Part shown: positions 14,168 to 27,215 of the stretch, piece by piece
How positions within the stretch are numbered: the first letter of the stretch is position 1
Layout: the number at the start of each line of letters is the position of its first letter
From: Hydractinia symbiolongicarpus
Lineage: Eukaryota > Cnidaria > Hydrozoa > Anthoathecata > Hydractiniidae
Assembly: GCF_029227915.1 (NCBI RefSeq)
Contig: NC_079880.1
Coordinates: 126,001 to 190,000 of the forward strand
Reading direction: 5' to 3'
Length of the DNA: 64,000 nucleotides
Notes under the pieces: generated by a model
Databases searched by the model: none
Seen by the model: only the letters and a program-made list of their open reading frames with translations
What the model was told of the DNA's origin: nothing
Position numbers and translations under genes: made by a program

Positions 14168-15285
14168 CAGTCCGTTTGAGTTACAACGGTTGCGTCACTT
14201 ATTCGTACCAACATGAATTTAGCGACATTTTTTTTGATATTACAAAGTTGCATCGCTTTTAACAATGAAACGATTGACTGTGGGACTTAATTGAACTAAC
14301 TTTGGACTGTGACCTAATAAATGTGATAAATGAGAAAATTGGACCTCAAGAAATAACATTCTTCTCAATTTGACATGATTGCCGGAACTCAGCGATTACA
14401 CTGGGCGCTGTGGTAGCACTTCATTTGAAAACTTAGATTAATAAGTCATTTTTTACTGTGGGACCAATCCTGGCCGTTATCGCGCGCTGAAGAAATAGCG
14501 ACAGTTTCAAAAACAACATTTCATTGACTTTCTAACGGTATCAATCCACTTCAGTTACAACGTTTGCGTCACATATTCGTACCAACATGTATTTAGCGAT
14601 ATTTTTCTCATATTACTAGGTTGCATCTCTTTTAACAGTGAAACGATTGACTGTGGGGCTAAAATGAACTGATTTTGGACTGTGACCTTATAAGTGTGAT
14701 AAATGAGACAATTGGATTCCAAGAATAAACATTCTTCTTAATTTGACATGATTACCGGAACTCAGCGATTACACTGGACGCTGTGGTAGCACTTCATTTA
14801 AAAATTTAGATAAGTAAGTCATTCTTTACTGTGGGACCAATCCTAGCCATTAGCGCGCTCAAGAAATAGAGACAGTTTCAAATACTAAATTTCACTGATT
14901 TTCTAACGGTGTCAGTCCGTTTGAGTTTCAACGGTTGGGTCACATATTCGTACGAACATGTATTTAGCGATATTTTTCTCATATCACTAGGTTGCATCGC
15001 TTTTAACAGTGAAACGATTGACTGTGGGACAAAATTGGACTGATTTTGGACTGTGACCTGATAAATGAGATAAATGAGACAATTGGACTTCAAGAAATAA
15101 CATTCTTCTTAATTTGACGTGATTGCCGGAACTCAGCGATTACACTGGGCGCTGTGGTAGCGCTTCATTTAAGAATTTACACAAATCAGTCATTCTTTAC
15201 TGTGGGACCAATCTTAGCCGTTATCGCGCGCTGAAGAAATAGCGACAGTTTCAAGAACTACATTTCATTGACTTTCTAAAAGTAT

Positions 15286-17525
15286 CAATCCGCTGGAGTT
15301 GCAACGGTTGAGTCACATATTCGTACCAACATGTATTTCGTGATATTTTTCCGGTACTACCAGGTTGTATGGCTTTTAACAGTGAAACGATTGACTGTGG
15401 CACTTAATTGAACTGATTATGGACTGTCACCTGATAAATGTGATAAAGGAGACAAATGGACTCCTAGAAATAACATTCTTCTTAATTTGACATGATTGCG
15501 GAATCTCAGCGATTACACTGGGCGCTGTGGTAGCGCTTCATTTAAGAATTAAGCTATAAAAAGTCATTATTTTACTGTGGGGCCGATCCTTGCCGTTTGC
15601 GCGCTGAAGAAATAGCGACAGTTTCAAAAACTACATTTTATTGACTTTCTAACGGTGTCAGTCCATTTGAGTTACAACGGTTGGGTCACATATTCGTACC
15701 AACATGTATTTATCGAATTGTTTTTCTCATATTACTAGGTTGCATCGATTTAAACATTGAAACGATTGACTGTGGGATATAATTGATCTAACTTTGGACT
15801 GTGACCTAATAGATGTGATAAATGAGAAAATGCGACTCCAAGAAATAACATTCTTCTCAATTTGACATGATTGCGGGAACTCAGCGATTACACTGGGCGT
15901 TGTGGTAGCACTTCATTTAAAAACTTAGATTAATAAGTCATTTTTTACTGTGGGACCAATCCTAGCCGTTATCGCGCGCTGAAGAAATAGCGACAGTTTT
16001 AAAAAATACATTTCATTGACTTTTTAACGATATCAGTCCGTTTGAGTTACAACGGTTGGGTCACATAATCGTACCAACATGTTTTCAGCGATATTTTTTG
16101 ATATTACTGGGTTGCATCGCTTTTAACAATGAAACGATTGACTGTGGGACTTAATTGAACTAACTTTGGACTGTGACCTAATAAATGTGATAAATGAGAA
16201 ATTGGACTCCAAGAAATAACATTCTTCTCAATTTGACATGATTGCCGGAAATCAGCGATTACACTGGGCGCTGTGGTAGCACTTCATTTAAAAACTTAGA
16301 TTAATAAGTCATTTTTTATTGTGGGACCAATCCTAGCCGTTATAGCGCGCTGAAGAAATAGCGACAGTTTCATAAACTACATTTCATTGACTTTCTAACG
16401 GTGTCAGTCCGTTTGAGTTACAACAGTTGGGTCACCTATTGGTACTAACATGTGTTTAGCGATATTTTTCTGATATTACTAGGTTGTATCGCTTTTAACA
16501 ATGAAACGATTAACTGTGGGACTTAATTGAACTAACTTTGGACTGTGACTTGATAAATGTGATAAATGAGACAATTGGACTCTAAGAAATAACATTCTTC
16601 TTAATTTGACGCGATTGCCGGAAATCAGCGATTACACTGGGCGCTGTGGTATCGCTTCATTTAAAAATTTAGATAAATAAGTCATTCTTTACTGTAAGAC
16701 CAATCCTAGCCGTTATCGCGCGCTGAAGAAATATCAAAAGTTTCATAAACTACATTTCATTGACTTTCTAACGGTGCCAGTCGGTTTATGTTACAACGGT
16801 TGTGTCACATATTTGTACCAACATGTATTTAGCGATATTTGTATTGATATTACTAGGTTGCATCCATTTTAACAATGAAACGAAGGACTGTGGGACTTAA
16901 TTGAACTAACTTTGGACTGTGACCTGATAAATGTGATAAATGAGACAATTGGACTCCAAGAAAAAACATTTTTCTTAATTTGACGTGATTGCCGGAACTC
17001 AGCGATTACACTGGGCGCTGTGGTAGCGCTTCATTTAAAAATTTAGATAAATAAGTCATTTTTTACTGTGAGACCAATCCTAGCCGTTATCGCGCGCTGA
17101 AGAGATAGCAACAGTTTCAAAAACTACATTTTATTGACTTTCTAATGGTGTCAGTCCGTTTGAGTTACAACGGTTGCGTCCCTTATTCGTACCAACATGA
17201 ATTTAGCGACATTTTTTTTGATATTACTAGGTTGCATCGCTTTTAACAATGAAACGAATGACTGTGGGACTTAATTGAACTAACTTTGGACTGTGACCTA
17301 ATAAATGTGATAAATGAGAAAATTGGACCCCAAGAAATAACATTCTTCTCAATTTGACATGATTGCCGGAACTCAGCGATTACACTCGGCGCTGTGGTAG
17401 CACTTCATTTGAAAACTTAGATTAATAAGTCATTTTTTACTGTGGGAGCAATCGTAGCTGTTATCGCGCGCTGAAGAAATATCGATAGTTTTATAAACTA
17501 CATTTCATTGACTTTCTAACGGTGC
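15286..17525 (+). repeat. Multi-unit block A, fourth copy (six units)
   Basis: Units at 15286, 15659, 16034, 16405, 16778 and 17152 repeat the order seen at 3346-5212 with a constant offset of 11940. They also match 7450-9316 at offset 7836. Shared diagnostics are 'caatccgctggagttgc', 'tatttatcgaattg', 'atgttttcagcg', 'caacagttgggtcacc' and 'aaatatcaaaagtttc'. Private changes include 'acgatatcag' (16030 region), 'cataatcgtacc', 'attggtactaac' and 'gtcggtttatgttac'. This copy has accumulated more private substitutions than the two eight-unit copies at 6854-12821. Confidence 0.87.
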
Positions 17526-18811
17526 CAGTCTGTTTGAGTTACAACGGTTGGGTCACATATTCGTACCAGCATGTCTTTAGCGATATTTGTTTTGATATTA
17601 CTAGGTTGCATCACTTTTAACAATGAAACGAATGACTGTGGGACTTAATTGAACTAACTTTGGACTGTGACCTGATAAATGTGACAAATGAGAAAATTGG
17701 AATCCAAGAAATAACATTCTTCTTAATTTGACGTAATTGCCGGAACTCAGCGAATACACTGGGCGCTGTGGTAGTGCTTCATTTGAAAATTTAGATAAAC
17801 AAGTCATTCTTTACTGTGGGACCAATCCTATCCGTTATCGCACGCTAGAGAAATAGCGAAAGTTTCAAAAACTTCATTTCATTGACTTTCTAACGGTGTC
17901 AGTCCGTTTGAGTTACAACGGTTGCGTCAAATATTCGTACCAACATGTATTTATCGATATTTTTTTGATATTACTAGGTTGCATCCCTTTTAACAATGAA
18001 ACGAATGACTGTGGGACTTAATTGAACTAACTTTTGGACTGTGACCTGATCAATGTGATAAATGAAACAATTGGACTCCAAGAAATAACATTCTTCTCAA
18101 TTTGACATGATTGCCGGAACTCAGCGATTACACTGGGCGCTCTGGTAGCAATTCATTTAAAAACTTAGATAAATAAGTCATTCTTTACTGTGGGACCAAT
18201 CCTAGCCGTTATCGCGCGCTGAAGAACTATCGACAGTTTCATAAACTACATTTCATTGACTTTCTAACGGTGTTAGTCCGTTTGATTTACAATGGTTGGG
18301 TCACATATTCGTACCAACATGAATTTAGCGATATTTTTCTCACATTACTAGGTTGCAGCTTTTGACAGTGAAACGATTGACTGTGGTACTAATTTGAACT
18401 GATTTTGGAATGTGACCTTATAAATGTTATAAGTGAGACATGTCGACTCCAAGAAATAGCATTTTTCTTAATTTGACATGATTGCCGGAACTCAGCAATT
18501 ACACTCGGCGCTGTGGTAGCACTTCAATTGAAAACTTAGATTAATAAGTCATTTTTTACTGTGGGAGCAATCCTAGCTGTTATCGCGCGCTGCAGAAATA
18601 TCGATAGTTTCATAAACTACATTTCATTGACTTTCTAACGGTGCCAGTCTGTTTGAGTTACAACGGTTGGGTCACATATTCGTACCAGCATGTCTTTAGC
18701 GATATTTGTTTTGATATTATTAGGTTGCATCACTTTTAACAATGAAACGAATGACTGTGGGACTTAATTGAACTAACTTTGGACTGTGACCTGATAAATG
18801 TGATAAATGAG

Positions 18812-20450
18812 AAAATTGGAATCCAAGAAATAACATTCTTCTTAATTTGACGTAATTGCCGGAACTCAGCGATTACACTGGGCGCTGTGGTAGTGCTTCA
18901 TTTGAAAATTTAGATAAACAAGTCATTCTTTACTGTGGGACCAATCCTATCCGTTATCGCACGCTGAAGAAATAGCGAAAGTTTCAAAAACTTCATTTCA
19001 TTGACTTTCTAACGGTGTCAGTCCGTTTGAGTTACAACGGTTGCGTCACATATTCGTACCAACATGTATTTATCGATATTTTTTTGATATTACTAGGTTG
19101 CATCCCTTTTAACAATGAAACGAATGACTGTGGGACTTAATTGTACTAACTTTTGGACTGTGACCTGATAAATGTGATAAATGAGACAATTGGACTCCAA
19201 GAAATAACATTCTTCTCAATTTGACATGATTGCCGGAACTCAGCGATTACACTGGGCGCTCTGGTAGCACTTCATTTAAAAACTTAGATAAATAAGTCAT
19301 TCTTTACTGTGGGACCAATCCTAGCCGTTATCGCGCGCTGAAGAACTATCGACAGTTTCATAAACTACATTTCATTGACTTTCTAACGGTGTCAGTCCGT
19401 TTGAGTTACAATGGTTGGGTCACATATTCGTACCAACATGAATTTAGCGATATTTTTCTCATATTACTAGGTTACAGCTTTTGACAGTGAAACGATTGAC
19501 TGTGGCATTTAATTGATCTAACTTTGGACTGTGACCTGATAAATGTGATAAATGAGAAAATTGGAATCCAAGAAATAACATTCTTCTTAATTTGACGTAA
19601 TTGCCGGAACTCAGCGATTACACTGGGCGCTGTGGTAGTGCTTCATTTGAAAATTTAGATAAACAAGTCATTCTTTACTGTGGGACCAATCCTATCCGTT
19701 ATCGCACGCTGAAGGAATAGCGAAAGTTTCAAAAACTTCATTTCATTGACTTTCTAACGGTGTCAGTCCGTTTGAGTTACAACGGTTGCGTCACATATTC
19801 GTACCAACATGTATTTATCGATATTTTTTTGATATTACTAGGTTGCATCCCTTTTAACAATGAAACGAATGACTGTGGGACTTAATTGAACTAACTTTTG
19901 GACTGTGACCTGATAAATGTGATAAATGAGACAATTGGACTCCAAGAAATAACATTCTTCTCAATTTGACATGATTGCCGGAACTCAGCGATTACACTGG
20001 GCGCTCTGGTAGCACTTCATTTAAAAACTTAGATAAATAAGTCATTCTTTACTGTGGGACAAATCCTAGCCGTTATCGCGCGCTGAAGAACTATCGACAG
20101 TTTCATAAACTACATTTCATTGACTTTCTAACGGTGTCAGTCCGTTTGAGTTACAATGGTTGGGTCACATATTCGTACCAACATGAATTTAGCGATATTT
20201 TACTCATATTACTAGGTTGCAGCTTTTGACAGTGAAACGATTGACTGTGGAATTTAATTGATCTAACTTTGGACTGCGACCTGATAAATGTGATAAATGA
20301 GAAAATTGGAATCCAAGAAATAACATTCTTCTTAATTTGACGTAATTGCCGGAACTCAGCGATTACACTGGGCGCTGTGGTAGTGCTTCATTTGAAAATT
20401 TAGATAAACAAGTCATTCTTTACTGTGGGACCAATCCTATCCGTTATCGC
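18812..20450 (+). repeat. 745-bp dimer tandem run, about 2.2 copies
   Basis: The marker 'gaaaattggaatccaag' occurs at about 18812, 19557 and 20302, spaced 745 bp. Units at 19019 and 19764 (both with 'tatttatcgatatttttttg') alternate with units at 19393 and 20138 (both with 'gagttacaatggttgg' and 'catgaatttagcg'). The lengths alternate 374 and 371 bp. The same marker also occurs singly at about 13213 and 17695, so the dimer was amplified from a combination already present in the array. Confidence 0.9.
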
Positions 20451-20689
20451 ACGCTGAAGAAATAGCGAAAGTTTCATAAACTAAATTTCATTGACTTTCA
20501 AACGGTGTCAGTCCGTTTGAGTTACAATGGTTGGGTCACATATTCGTACCAACATAAATTTAGCGATATTTTTCTCACATTACTAGGTTGCAGCTTTTGG
20601 CAGTGAAACGATTGACTGTGGTACTAATTTGAACTCATTTTGGAATGTGACCTTATAAATGTTATAAGTGAGACAATTTGGCTCCAAGA

Positions 20690-22755
20690 AATAACATTCT
20701 TCTTAATTTGACGTGATTGCCGGAACTCAGCGATTACACTGGGCGCTGTGGTAGCGCTTCATTTAAGAATTTAGATAAATGAGTCATTCTTTACTGTGGT
20801 CCCAATCCTAGCACTTACCGCGCTGAAGAAATAGCGACAGATTCAAAAACTACATTTCATTGACTTTCTAACAGTATCAATCCGCTGGAGTTACAACAGG
20901 AGTCACATATTCGTACCAACATGTATTTCGTGATATTTTTCCGGTACTACTAGGTTGTATGTCTTTTAACAGTGAAAGGATTGACTGTGGGACTTAATTG
21001 AACTAACTTTGGACTGTGACCTGATAAATGTGATAAATGAGACAATTGGACTCCAGGAAATAGCAATCTTCTTAATTTGAAATGATTGCCGAAATTCAGC
21101 GATTGCACTGGACGCTGTGGTAGCGCTTTAATTAAGAATTTAGATAAATAAGTCATTCTTTGCTGTGGGACCAATCTTAGCCGTTATTGCGCGCTGAAGA
21201 AGTAGCGACAGTTTCAAAAACTACATTTCATTGTCTTTCTAACAGTATCAATCCGTTTGAAATACAACGGTCGAGTCACATATTCGTACCAACATGTATT
21301 TCGTGATATTTTTCCGGTACTACTAGGTTGTATGTCTTTTAACAGTGAAAGGATTGACTGTGGGACTTAATTGATCTAACTTTGGACTGTGACCTGATAA
21401 ATGTGATAAGTGAGACAATTTGGCTCCAAGAAATAACATTCTTCCTAATTTGACGTAATTGCCGGAACTCAGCGATTACACTGGGCGCTGTGGTAGTGCT
21501 TCATTTGAAAGTTTAGGTAAATAAGTCATTTTTTACTATGGGACCAATCCTAGCCGTTATCGCGCGCTGAAGAAATAGCGACAGTTTCAAAAACTACATT
21601 TCATTGACTTTCTAACGGTGTCAGTCCGTTTGAGTTTCAACGGTTGTGTCACATATTCGTACCGACATGTATTTAGCGATATTTATCTGATATTACTAAG
21701 TTGCATCGCTTTTAGCAGTGAAACGATTGACTGTAGGACTTAATTGATCTAACTTTGGACTGTGACCTGATGAATGTGATAAATGAGACAATTGGACTCC
21801 AAGAAATAACATTCTTCTTAATTTGACGTGATTGCCGGAACTCAGCGATTACACTGGGCGCTGTGGTAGCGCTTCATTTAAGAATTTAGATAAATGAGTT
21901 TTTCTTTACTGTGGGACCAATCCTAGCCCTTATCGCGCGCTGAAGAAATAGCGACAATTTCAAATACTACATTTCACTGACTTTGTAACGGTGTCAGTCC
22001 GTTTGAGTTTCAACGGTTGGGTCACATATTCGTACCAACATGTATTTAGCGATATTTATCTGATATTACTAAGTTGCATCACATTTAGCAGTGAAACGAT
22101 TGACTTTGGGACTTAATTGAAGTAACTTTGGACTGTGACCTGATAAATGTGATAAATGAGACAATTGGACTCCAAGAAATAACATTCTTTTTAATTTGAC
22201 GTGATTGCCGGAACTCAGCGATTACACTGGGCGCTGTGGTAGCGCTTCATTTAAGAATTTAGATAAATGATTCATTCTTTACTGTGGTTCCAATCCTAGC
22301 ACTTATCGCGCGCTGAAGAAATAGCGACAGTTTCAAAAACTACATTTCATTGACTTTCTAACAGTATCAATCCACTGGAGTTACAACAGGAGTCACATAT
22401 TCGTACCAACATGTATTTCGTGATATTTTTCCGGTACTACTAGGTTGTATGTCTTTTAACAGTGAAATGATTGACTGTGGGACTTAATTGAACTAACTTT
22501 GGACTGTGACCTGATAAATGTGATAAATGAGACAATTGGACTCCAGGAAATAGCAATCTTCTTAATTTGAAATGATTGCCGAAATTCAGCAATTGCACTG
22601 GACGCTGTGGTAGCGCTTTAATTAAGAATTTAGATAAATAAGTCATTCTTTGCTGTGGGACCAATCTTAGCCGTTATTGCGCGCTGAAGAAATAGCGACA
22701 GTTTCAAAAACTATATTTCATTGTCTTTCTAACAGTATCAATCCGTTTGAAATAC
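20690..22755 (+). repeat. Paired segments of about 0.6 kb, 1,490 bp apart
   Basis: About 20690-21260 recurs at about 22180-22750 with offset 1490 (four units). Both copies contain the rare 'ggttacaacag'-like reduced start ('gagttacaacaggagtcac'), 'ccaatcctagcactta' just upstream, 'ttgtatgtcttttaac', 'ccaggaaatagcaatc' and 'gcgctttaattaag'. The intervening units at 21622 and 21995 have 'accgacatgtatttagcg' or 'gatatttatctgatattac', a type (U below) that otherwise belongs to domain 3. So the start of domain 2 already contains domain 3-like monomers. Confidence 0.82.
21249..21621 (+). repeat. Chimeric S/Q monomer
   Basis: The left end 'caatccgtttgaaatac' is S type, while 'tttcgtgatatttttccgg' and 'ggttgtatgtcttttaac' are Q type. 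The switch falls in the shared stretch 'cacatattcgtaccaac' at about 21265-21305. A normal S with a matching left end and its own 'cgtgctaattgtccgg' right part is at 22739. Confidence 0.82.
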
Positions 22756-25352
22756 AACGCTCGAGTCACATATTCGTACCAACATGTATTTCGTGCTAAT
22801 TGTCCGGTCTTACTAAGTTGTATGGTTTTAAAAGTTAAACAATTGACTGTTGGACTTAATTGAACTGATTATGGACTGTGATCTTAAAAATGTTATAAGT
22901 GAGACAAGTGGACTCCAAGAAATAGCAATCTTCTTAATTTGAAATGATTGCCGAAACTCAGCGATTGCACTGGACGCTGTGGTAGCGCTTCATTTAAGAA
23001 TTAAGCTACAAAAAGTCATTTTTTTACTGTGGGACCAATCCTAGGCGTTAGCGCGTGCTGAAGAAATAGCGACAGTTTTAAAAACTATATTTCATTGACT
23101 TTCTAACGGTGTCAGTCCGTTTGAGTTACAACGGTTGGGTCACATATTCGTACCAACAAATATTTAGCGAATTGTTTTTCTGGTATTACTAGGTTGCATC
23201 GCTTTTAACAGTGAAACGATTGACTGTGGGACAAAATTGGACTGATTTTGGACTGTGATCATATAAATGTTATAAGTGAGACAAGTTGACTCCAAGAAAT
23301 AACATTCTTCTTAATTTGACATGATTACCGGAACTCAGCGATTACACTGGGCGCTTTGGTATCGCTTCATTTAAAAATTTAGATAAATAAGTCATTCTTT
23401 ACTGTGGGATCAATCCTATCCGTTATCGCACGCTGAAGAAATAGAGATAGTTTCAAAAACTACATTTGATTGACTTTATAACGGTGTCAGTCCGTTTGAG
23501 TTGCAACGGTTGGGTCACATATTCGTACCAACATGTATTTAGCGATATTTCTCTCATATTGCTAGGTTGCATCGCTTTTAACAGTGAAACGATTGACTGT
23601 GGGACAAAATTGGACTGATTTTGGACTGAGATCATATAAATGTAATAAGTGAGACAAGTTGACTCCAAGAAATAACATTCTTCTTAATTTGACATGATTA
23701 CCGGAACTCAGCGATTACACTGGGCGCTGTGGTAGCACTTCATTTAAAAATTTAGATAAATAAGTCATTTTTTACTGTGGGATCAATCCTATCCGTTATC
23801 GCGCGCTGAAGAAATAGTGACAATTTCAAAAACTACATTTCATTGACTTTCTAACAGTATCAATCCGCTGGAGTTACAACGGTTGAGTCACATATTCGTA
23901 CCAACATGTATTTTGTGATATTTTTCCGGTACTACTAGGTTGTATGTCTTTTAACAGTGAAAGAATTGACTGTGGGACTTAATTGAACTAACTTTGGACT
24001 GTGACCTGATAAATGTGATAAATGAGACAATTGGACTCCAAGAAATAACATTCTTCTTAAATTGACGTGATTGCCGGAACTCAGCGATTACAGTGGGCGC
24101 TGCGGTAGCGCTTCATTTAAAAGTTTATATAAATAAGTCATTTTTTACTGTGGGGCCAATCCTAGCCGTTATCGGGCGCTGAAGAAATAGCGACAGTTTT
24201 AAAAACTACATTTCATTGACTTTCTAACGGTATCAATCCACCTCAGTTACAACGTTTGCGTCACGTATTCGTACCAACATGTATTTAGCGATATTTTTCT
24301 CATATTACTAGGTTGCATCGCTTTTAACAGTGAAACGATTGACTGTGGGACAAAATTGGACTGATTTTGGACTGTGATCATATAAATGTTATAAGTGAGA
24401 CAAGTTGACTCCAAGAAATAACATTCTTCTTAATTTGACATGATTACCGGAACTCAGCGATTACACTGGGCGCTTTGGTATCGCTTCATTTAAAAATTTA
24501 GATAAATAAGTCATTCTTTACTGTGGGATCAATCCTATCCGTTATCGCGCGATGAAGAAATAGCGATAGTTTCAAAAACTACATTTAATTGACTTTATAA
24601 CGGTGTCAGTCCGTTTGAGTTGCAACGGTTGGGTCTCATATTCGTACCAACATGTATTTAGCGATATTTCTCTTATATTGCTAGGTTGCATCGCTTTTAA
24701 CAGTGAAACGATTGACTGTGGGACAAAATTGGACTGATTTTGGAATGAGATCATATAAATGTTATAAGTGAGACAAGTTGACTCCAAGAAATAACATTCT
24801 TCTTAATTTGACGTGATTGCCGAAACTCAGCGATTACAGTGGGCGCTGTGGTAGCGCTTCATTTAAAAGTTTATGTAAATAAGTCATTCTTTACTGTGGG
24901 GCCAATCCTAGTTGTTATCGGGCGCTGAAGAAATAGCGACAGTTTCAAAAACTACATTTCATTGACTTTCTAACGGTATCAATCCACTTCAGTTACAACG
25001 TTTGCGTCACGTATTCGTACCAACATGTATTTAGCGATATTTTTCTCATATTACTAGGTTGCATCGCTTTTAACAGTGAAACAATTGACTGTGGTACTAA
25101 ATTGAACTGATTTTAAACTGTGACCTTATAAATGTTATAAGTGAGACAAGTGGACTCCAGGAAATAGCAATCTTCTTAATTTGAAATGATTGCCGAAACT
25201 CAGCGATTGCACTGGACGCTGTGGTAGCGCTTCAATTAAGAATTTAGATAAATAAGTCATTCTTTACTGTGGGACCAATCTTAGCCGTTATTGCGCGCTG
25301 AAGAAATAGCGACAGTTTCAAAAACTACATTTCATTGTCTTTCTAACAGTAT

Positions 25353-27215
25353 CAATCCGTTTGAAATACAACGGTTGAGTCACATATTCGTACCAACATG
25401 TATTTCGTGCTATTTGTCCGGTCTTACTAGGTTGTATGGCTTTTAACAGTTAAACAATTGACTGTTGGACTTAATTGAACTGATTATGGACTGTGATCTT
25501 AAAAATGTTATAAGTGAGACAAGTGGACTCCAAGAAATAGCAATCTTCTTAATTTGAAATGATTGCCGAAACTCAGCGATTGCACTGGACGCTGTGGTAG
25601 CGCTTCATTTAAGAATTAAGCTAGTCATTTTTTTACTGTGGGACCAATCCTAGCCGTTAGCGCGTGCTGAAGAAATAGCGACAGTTTCAAAAACTACATT
25701 TCATTGACTTTCTAACGGTGTCAGTCCGTTTGAGTTACAACGGTTGGGTCACATATTCGTACCAACAATTATTTAGCGAATTGTTTTTCTGATATTACTA
25801 GGTTGCATCGCTTTTAACAGTGAAACGATTGACTGTGGGACAAGATTGGACTGATTTTGGACTGTGATCATATAAATGTGATAAGTGAGACAAGTTGACT
25901 CCAAGAAATAACATTCTTCTTAATTTGAAATGATTGCCGAAACTCAGCGATTGCACTGGACGCTGTGGTACCGTTTCATTTAAAAATTTAGATAAATAAG
26001 TCATTCTTTACTGTGGGATCAATCCTATCCGTTATCGCGCGCTGAAGAAATAGCGATAGTTTCAAAAACTACATTTGATTTACTTTATAACGGTGTCAGT
26101 CCGTTTGAGTTTCAACGGTTGAGTCACATATTCGTACCAACATGTATTTAGCGATATTTCTCTGATATTGCTAGGTTGCATCGCTTTCAGCAGTGAAACG
26201 ATTGACTGTGGGACAAAATTGGACTGATTTTGGACTGAGATCATATAAATGTTATAAGTGAGACAAGTTGACTCCAAGAAATAACATTCTTCTTAATTTG
26301 ACGTGATTCCCGGAACTCGGCGATTACAGTGGGCCCTGTGGTAGCGCTTCATTTAAAAGTTTATGTAAATAAGTCATTTTTTACTGTGGGGCCAATCCTA
26401 GCCGTTATCGGGCGCTGAAGAAATTGCGACAGTTTCAAAAACTACATTTCATTGACTTTCTAACAGTATCAATCCGCTGGAGTTACAACGGTTGAGTCAC
26501 ATATTCGTACCAACATGTATTTCGTGATATTTTTCCGGTACTACTAGGTTGTATGTCTTTTAACAGTGAAAGGATTGACTGTGGGACTTAATTGAACTAA
26601 CTTTGGACTGTGACCTGATAAATGTGATAAATGAGACAATTGGACTCCAAGAAATAACATTCTTCTTAATTTGACGTGATTGCCGGAACTCAGCGATTAC
26701 AGTGGACGCTGTGGTAGCGCTTCATTTAAAAGTTTATGTAAATAAGTCATTTTTTACTGTGGGGCCAATCCTAGCCGTTATCGGGCGGTGAAGAAATAGC
26801 GACAGTTTCAAAAACTACATTTCATTGACTTTCTAACGGTATCAATCCACTTCAGTTACAACGTTTGCGTCACGTATTCGTACCAACATGTATTTAGCGA
26901 TATTTTTCTCATATTACTAGGTTGCATCGCTTTTAACAGTGAAACGATTGACTGTGGGACAAAATTGGACTGATTTTGGACTGTGATCATATAAATGTTA
27001 TAAGTGAGACAAGTGGACTCCAGGAAATAGCAATCTTCTTAATTTGAAATGATTGCCGAAACTCAGCGATTGCACTGGACGCTGTGGTAGCGCTTCAATT
27101 AAGAATTTAGATAAATAAGTCATTCTTTACTGTGGGACCAATTTTAGCCGTTATTGCGCGCTGAAGAAATAGCGACAGTTTCAAAAACTACATTTCATTG
27201 TCTTTCTAACAGTAT
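25353..27215 (+). repeat. Canonical five-unit higher-order repeat S-T-P-Q-R, 1,863 bp
   Basis: The cleanest copy of the five-monomer order: S 25353 (369 bp), T 25722 (375), P 26097 (373), Q 26470 (373), R 26843 (373), followed by S again at 27216, exactly 1863 bp on. S is short because the segment after 'aattaagcta' lacks several A residues before 'gtcattttttt'. The order S-T-P-Q-R also starts at 22739 (S 22739, T 23113, P 23488, Q 23861, R 24234). Elsewhere one or more members are skipped or fused. This five-unit set looks like the ancestral higher-order repeat of domain 2. Confidence 0.85.

Larger units (their letters stand above)
1..20675 (+). repeat. Satellite domain 1 (left subfamily), units 1-56
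   Basis: Unit starts read by hand: 2, 376, 749, 1124, 1497, 1851, 2225, 2598, 2972, 3346, 3719, 4094, 4465, 4838, 5212, 5587, 5958, 6332, 6706, 7077, 7450, 7823, 8198, 8569, 8942, 9316, 9689, 10060, 10433, 10806, 11181, 11552, 11925, 12299, 12673, 13047, 13421, 13795, 14168, 14542, 14913, 15286, 15659, 16034, 16405, 16778, 17152, 17526, 17900, 18274, 18645, 19019, 19393, 19764, 20138, 20509. Typical lengths are 371, 373, 374 and 375 bp. Diagnostic features are frequent 'caatgaaacgaatgactg', 'cttaattgaactaacttt', 'catttaaaaatttagata' and, in several types, 'gtgccagtc' at the unit start. The domain changes to the next subfamily inside unit 56 near 20675, where a type resembling the unit at 5587 switches to 'caatttggctccaagaaa'. 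No gene is present anywhere in this stretch. Confidence 0.93.
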
